NCBI RefSeq assembly: GCF_036895565.1 | Contig: NZ_CP145904.1 | Location: 3,162,001 to 3,226,000 of the forward strand | DNA: 64,000 nt | Reading direction: 5' to 3' | Source of the DNA: Flavobacterium sp. KS-LB2 | GTDB lineage: Bacteria; Bacteroidota; Bacteroidia; Flavobacteriales; Flavobacteriaceae | Shown here: one piece after another, positions 61,745 to 64,000 of the stretch | Numbering within the stretch: position 1 is the first letter of the stretch | Layout of the letters: each line of letters opens with the position of its first letter | Program-made: the position numbers and the translations under genes | Notes under the pieces: model-generated | What the model was told of the DNA's origin: nothing | What the model saw: the letters and a program-made list of their open reading frames with translations, nothing else | The model's database searches: none

Positions 61745-62293
61745 TTATTTGATATTATAAGAAGCTAATAATTCTTGGTATTCTGGAGAACTTCTTCTTC
61801 TTACTGATTCCGTTTTAACCAACTCTTGCAATTTCATAACTCCATCTACAATTTGTTCTGGTCTGGGCGGACAGCCCGGAACATAAACATCAACTGGAAT
61901 TACTTTATCAATCCCTTGCAAAACAGAATACGTATCAAAGATTCCACCAGATGAAGCACAAGCTCCAACTGCAATCACCCAACGTGGCTCTGACATTTGT
62001 TCGTAAACCTGACGTAAAATAGGTGCCATTTTTTTCGAAATCGTCCCCATTACCATTAGCATATCCGCTTGACGAGGAGAAAAACTCACTCTTTCAGAAC
62101 CAAATCGTGCCAAATCGTAATGCGAAGCCATTGTTGCCATAAATTCAATCCCACAACAAGATGTTGCAAAAGGCAAAGGCCACAAAGAATTTGCACGAGC
62201 CAATCCCACAACATCATTCAGCTTTGTAGCAAAGAAACCTTCACCAACAACGCCTTCCGGAGGGGCAACCATATTTATATTTGAATCACTCAT
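61745..62293 (-). CDS. nuoB: NADH:quinone oxidoreductase subunit B
   Basis: 182 residues. Holds cluster N2, the last iron-sulphur centre before quinone: ligands in [32 protein letters not shown] and [12 protein letters not shown]. Gap of three bases to nuoC. The upstream spacer to nuoA contains a 7-base-period repeat. Confidence 0.97.
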   Translation of the reverse strand: MSDSNINMVAPPEGVVGEGFFATKLNDVVGLARANSLWPLPFATSCCGIEFMATMASHYDLARFGSERVSFSPRQADMLMVMGTISKKMAPILRQVYEQMSEPRWVIAVGACASSGGIFDTYSVLQGIDKVIPVDVYVPGCPPRPEQIVDGVMKLQELVKTESVRRRSSPEYQELLASYNIK

Positions 62294-62302
62294 CTTTGTT
62301 AA

Positions 62303-62330
62303 ATTATGAATTATGAATTCTGAATTACAA
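62303..62330. repeat. Heptameric repeat between nuoA and nuoB
   Basis: ATTATGA-ATTATGA-ATTCTGA-ATTACAA at 62303-62330, exact 7-base spacing. Confidence 0.7.
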
Positions 62331-62365
62331 TGACATCATTTAAATTCAGCATTTAAAATAATTTT

Positions 62366-62731
62366 TTATTCCCACTCTAATGCTTTCTTTTTGATGATGT
62401 AGAAAAATCCCACCAAAAGCAACATCATAAAAATCACCATCTTAACCATTCCTTCCATACCCAATTCCTTGAAATTGATAGCCCATGGATACAAGAAAAT
62501 CACCTCAACATCAAACAAAACAAACAAAATCGCCACAAGGAAATATTTAACCGAAAATGGAATTCTCGCATTCCCCACAGATTCAATCCCACATTCGAAG
62601 TTTTTATCTTTTATTTCAGAAGATCTTTTAGGCCCTAATTTTCCAGAAACTAATATAGTTCCTACAACAAATCCTACAGCGAGGATAAACTGCATTAAAA
62701 TTGGTATATAATTTAATTGATCGGATTGCAT
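62366..62731 (-). CDS. nuoA: NADH:quinone oxidoreductase subunit A
   Basis: 121 residues, three membrane helices: QFILAVGFVVGTILVSGKLGP, with KNFECGIESVGNARIPFSVKYFLVAILFVLFDVEVIFLYPWAI, the NuoA signature. First gene of the operon nuoA to nuoN, 25 bases or so after a strong promoter. Confidence 0.97.
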   Translation of the reverse strand: MQSDQLNYIPILMQFILAVGFVVGTILVSGKLGPKRSSEIKDKNFECGIESVGNARIPFSVKYFLVAILFVLFDVEVIFLYPWAINFKELGMEGMVKMVIFMMLLLVGFFYIIKKKALEWE

Positions 62732-62762
62732 AATATCGATTTTTTTGAATAAAACTAAGCCA

Positions 62763-62793
62763 CAAAGATAACTTCCAAATTATTAAATAACAA
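62763..62793 (-). promoter_or_regulatory. Promoter of the nuo operon
   Basis: Minus strand: TTG (62791-62793), 20 bases, TATCTTTG (62763-62770). Full consensus, 31 bases before the nuoA ATG. Confidence 0.65.
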
Positions 62794-62958
62794 TAAAAAC
62801 TCAAAAATACATCGCAACTACAACGTTGTAAATTTACAATTTTTATTAATTATAAATAAGGAAAGATTTTTATATTAAGATGTGTTTAACGTTTAATCCA
62901 TTTAACAATTCTAAAAAGCAGCTTCATAAATTACGAAAATGAGAAAAATATTGACTAA

Positions 62959-62996
62959 AAAAAAAACGTTCCGAAATAAATCGGAACGTTTTTTAA
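62959..62996 (-). terminator. Terminator of the cold-shock gene
   Basis: AACGTTCCGA (62965-62974) pairs with TCGGAACGTT (62981-62990) around six bases; A- and T-runs on both sides. Confidence 0.9.
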
Positions 62997-63031
62997 ACAT
63001 TCGTAGGCAAAAAAAATTAATTTTTTTATGC

Positions 63032-63226
63032 TTAGATCACTGCTACTTTCGCAGCAACTTTTCCTTTTCTTCCTTCTTCTTCTTCGTAGCTAACTCTGTC
63101 ACCTTCGCGTAATTCTTCCGCGTTGATTCCTGATGCATGAACAAAAATGTCTTTTCCTGTTTCTTCGTCTGTAATGAATCCGTAACCTTTAGACTCATTG
63201 AAAAATTTAACTGTACCTGTACGCAT
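63032..63226 (-). CDS. Cold-shock domain protein (CspA family)
   Basis: 64 residues, single cold-shock domain. RNP1 is KGYGFI, RNP2 is DIFVHASGI; begins MRTGTVKFFNESKGYGFI. Binds single-stranded nucleic acid as an RNA chaperone; not necessarily cold-induced. Has its own promoter and a strong terminator. Its 5' untranslated region appears short, about 20-25 bases, unlike long-leader E. coli cspA. Confidence 0.96.
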   Translation of the reverse strand: MRTGTVKFFNESKGYGFITDEETGKDIFVHASGINAEELREGDRVSYEEEEGRKGKVAAKVAVI

Positions 63227-63255
63227 TGTAATAGTAATAATAATTTATAATGGAG

Positions 63256-63283
63256 CAAATGTAATATTTAATATAATACGAAA
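63256..63283 (-). promoter_or_regulatory. Promoter of the cold-shock gene
   Basis: Minus strand: TTT (63281-63283), 17 bases, TACATTTG (63256-63263), 29 bases before the ATG. Confidence 0.5.
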
Positions 63284-63358
63284 GACATTCTTCTCTTTTT
63301 ATTTTGTAAAAATATTGATATTCAACGTTTTCTAACAAATTTAAACGATAAACTACAA

Positions 63359-64000
63359 CTACACCAATTTTATATGCAGCTCTTTTAATTGAGAATCATC
63401 AATAGCTGAGGGAGCATCAATCATGACATCTCTTCCAGAATTGTTTTTTGGAAAAGCAATAAAATCACGAATCGTCTCCTGACCACCAAGAATTGCTACT
63501 AATCGATCCAATCCAAAAGCCAAACCTCCGTGCGGTGGTGCACCAAACTGGAACGCATCCATCAAGAATCCGAATTGAGCCTTCGCTTCTTCTTCGGTAA
63601 AGCCCAAATATTTAAACATCAATTGTTGTGTCGCTTTGTCGTGGATACGAATTGAACCTCCTCCAATTTCATTTCCATTTAAAACCATATCATAGGCATT
63701 AGCACGAACTTTCCCTGGATTTGTTTCCAACAAATGCATGTCTTCCGGTTTTGGCGAGGTAAACGGATGATGCATCGCATGATAACGACCGCTCTCTTCG
63801 TCAAATTCTAATAAAGGGAAATCAACCACCCAAAGTGGTGCAAATTCGGCTGGGTTTCTCAATCCTAATCGCGTAGCTAATTCCATACGCAATGCGCTTA
63901 ATTGTCCACGAGTTTTATCTGCAGGTCCAGAAAGCACAAAAATCATATCTCCTGCTTTGGCACCCGTAATTTTTGCCCATTGTCCTAAATCATCTTGATC
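63359..64000 (-). CDS. aspS: Aspartyl-tRNA synthetase, C-terminal part
   Basis: Open from the window end (64000) to the stop at 63359: 213 residues of the C-terminal catalytic core; the N-terminal OB-fold and motifs 1 and 2 lie outside. Seen: the GAD insertion domain end ([32 protein letters not shown]), the class II motif 3 ([19 protein letters not shown]) and the usual C-terminal [15 protein letters not shown]. Attaches aspartate to tRNA-Asp. The frame continues past the internal ATG at 63946, so that ATG is not the start. Confidence 0.97.
   Translation of the reverse strand, partial: DQDDLGQWAKITGAKAGDMIFVLSGPADKTRGQLSALRMELATRLGLRNPAEFAPLWVVDFPLLEFDEESGRYHAMHHPFTSPKPEDMHLLETNPGKVRANAYDMVLNGNEIGGGSIRIHDKATQQLMFKYLGFTEEEAKAQFGFLMDAFQFGAPPHGGLAFGLDRLVAILGGQETIRDFIAFPKNNSGRDVMIDAPSAIDDSQLKELHIKLV

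Noticed and set aside
63359..63946. A short independent gene beginning at 63946
   Set aside because: The frame is open to the window edge and the upstream 18 codons fit aspartyl-tRNA synthetase, so this is the tail of aspS.

Overview
The window is chromosomal DNA of a member of the Bacteroidota, almost certainly Flavobacteriaceae and most like Flavobacterium. Reasons: AT-rich sequence; promoters of the TAnnTTTG type with TTG/TTA about 17-20 bases upstream; a fused MurF-alanine racemase gene; a secreted protein with a type IX secretion C-terminal domain (YPNP...GVYIVK); a TonB receptor with an N-terminal carboxypeptidase-D-like domain; a short NuoG; and a tRNA with no encoded CCA. No phage, insertion sequence, CRISPR array or rRNA was seen. 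Most of the content is housekeeping.

Layout. 1-8.1 kb: a partial LysE-type transporter and trmB (minus), then two paralogous L,D-transpeptidases (plus) flanking an M13 metallopeptidase and a small NTF2-like lipoprotein. 8.2-17.9 kb (minus): a ribosome hibernation factor, a prolyl oligopeptidase, a TonB receptor preceded by a small His/Cys-rich protein, asd, mscL and murF-alr. 18.1-23.5 kb: a membrane protein, a PorT-like barrel, and a gluconate operon (6-phosphogluconate dehydrogenase, GntP permease, gluconokinase). 23.6-26.7 kb (minus): tRNA-Ser(GGA), asparaginase, acyltransferase, tatD. 26.9-30.3 kb: a retropepsin-like protein and a 962-residue modular T9SS cargo protein. 30.7-34.8 kb (minus): the 2-oxoglutarate dehydrogenase E1/E2 genes sucA-sucB. 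34.9-44.0 kb: an outer-membrane barrel, a polyprenyl synthetase, a YceI protein, and a TetR-TolC-adaptor-RND efflux operon. 44.1-49.4 kb: umuC-umuD, two secreted proteins, an AraC regulator, and a FrnE-like DsbA protein. 49.6-62.7 kb (minus): all fourteen complex I genes nuoA to nuoN in order. The window ends with a cold-shock gene and the C-terminal part of aspS.

The most interesting signals are regulatory and intergenic. (1) The promoters of yceI and of the tetR efflux operon are ungapped copies of each other, 667 bases apart, each with a GGAAACT-N14-AGTTTCC inverted repeat over the promoter; this suggests an autoregulatory TetR switch that also controls yceI. (2) Several within-operon spacers (sucA-sucB, nuoE-nuoD, nuoB-nuoA) are made of different sequences that share a 7-base period; one of them forms a perfect 22-bp inverted repeat. 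(3) The nuoH-nuoI spacer holds a hairpin-bearing element that looks like a dispersed repeat. (4) A modular secreted protein has alternating beta-sandwich-like modules and no recognisable catalytic domain. (5) A His/Cys-rich small protein precedes a TonB receptor, suggesting metal uptake.

All calls come from reading the sequence and from general knowledge of the families; no database search was run.
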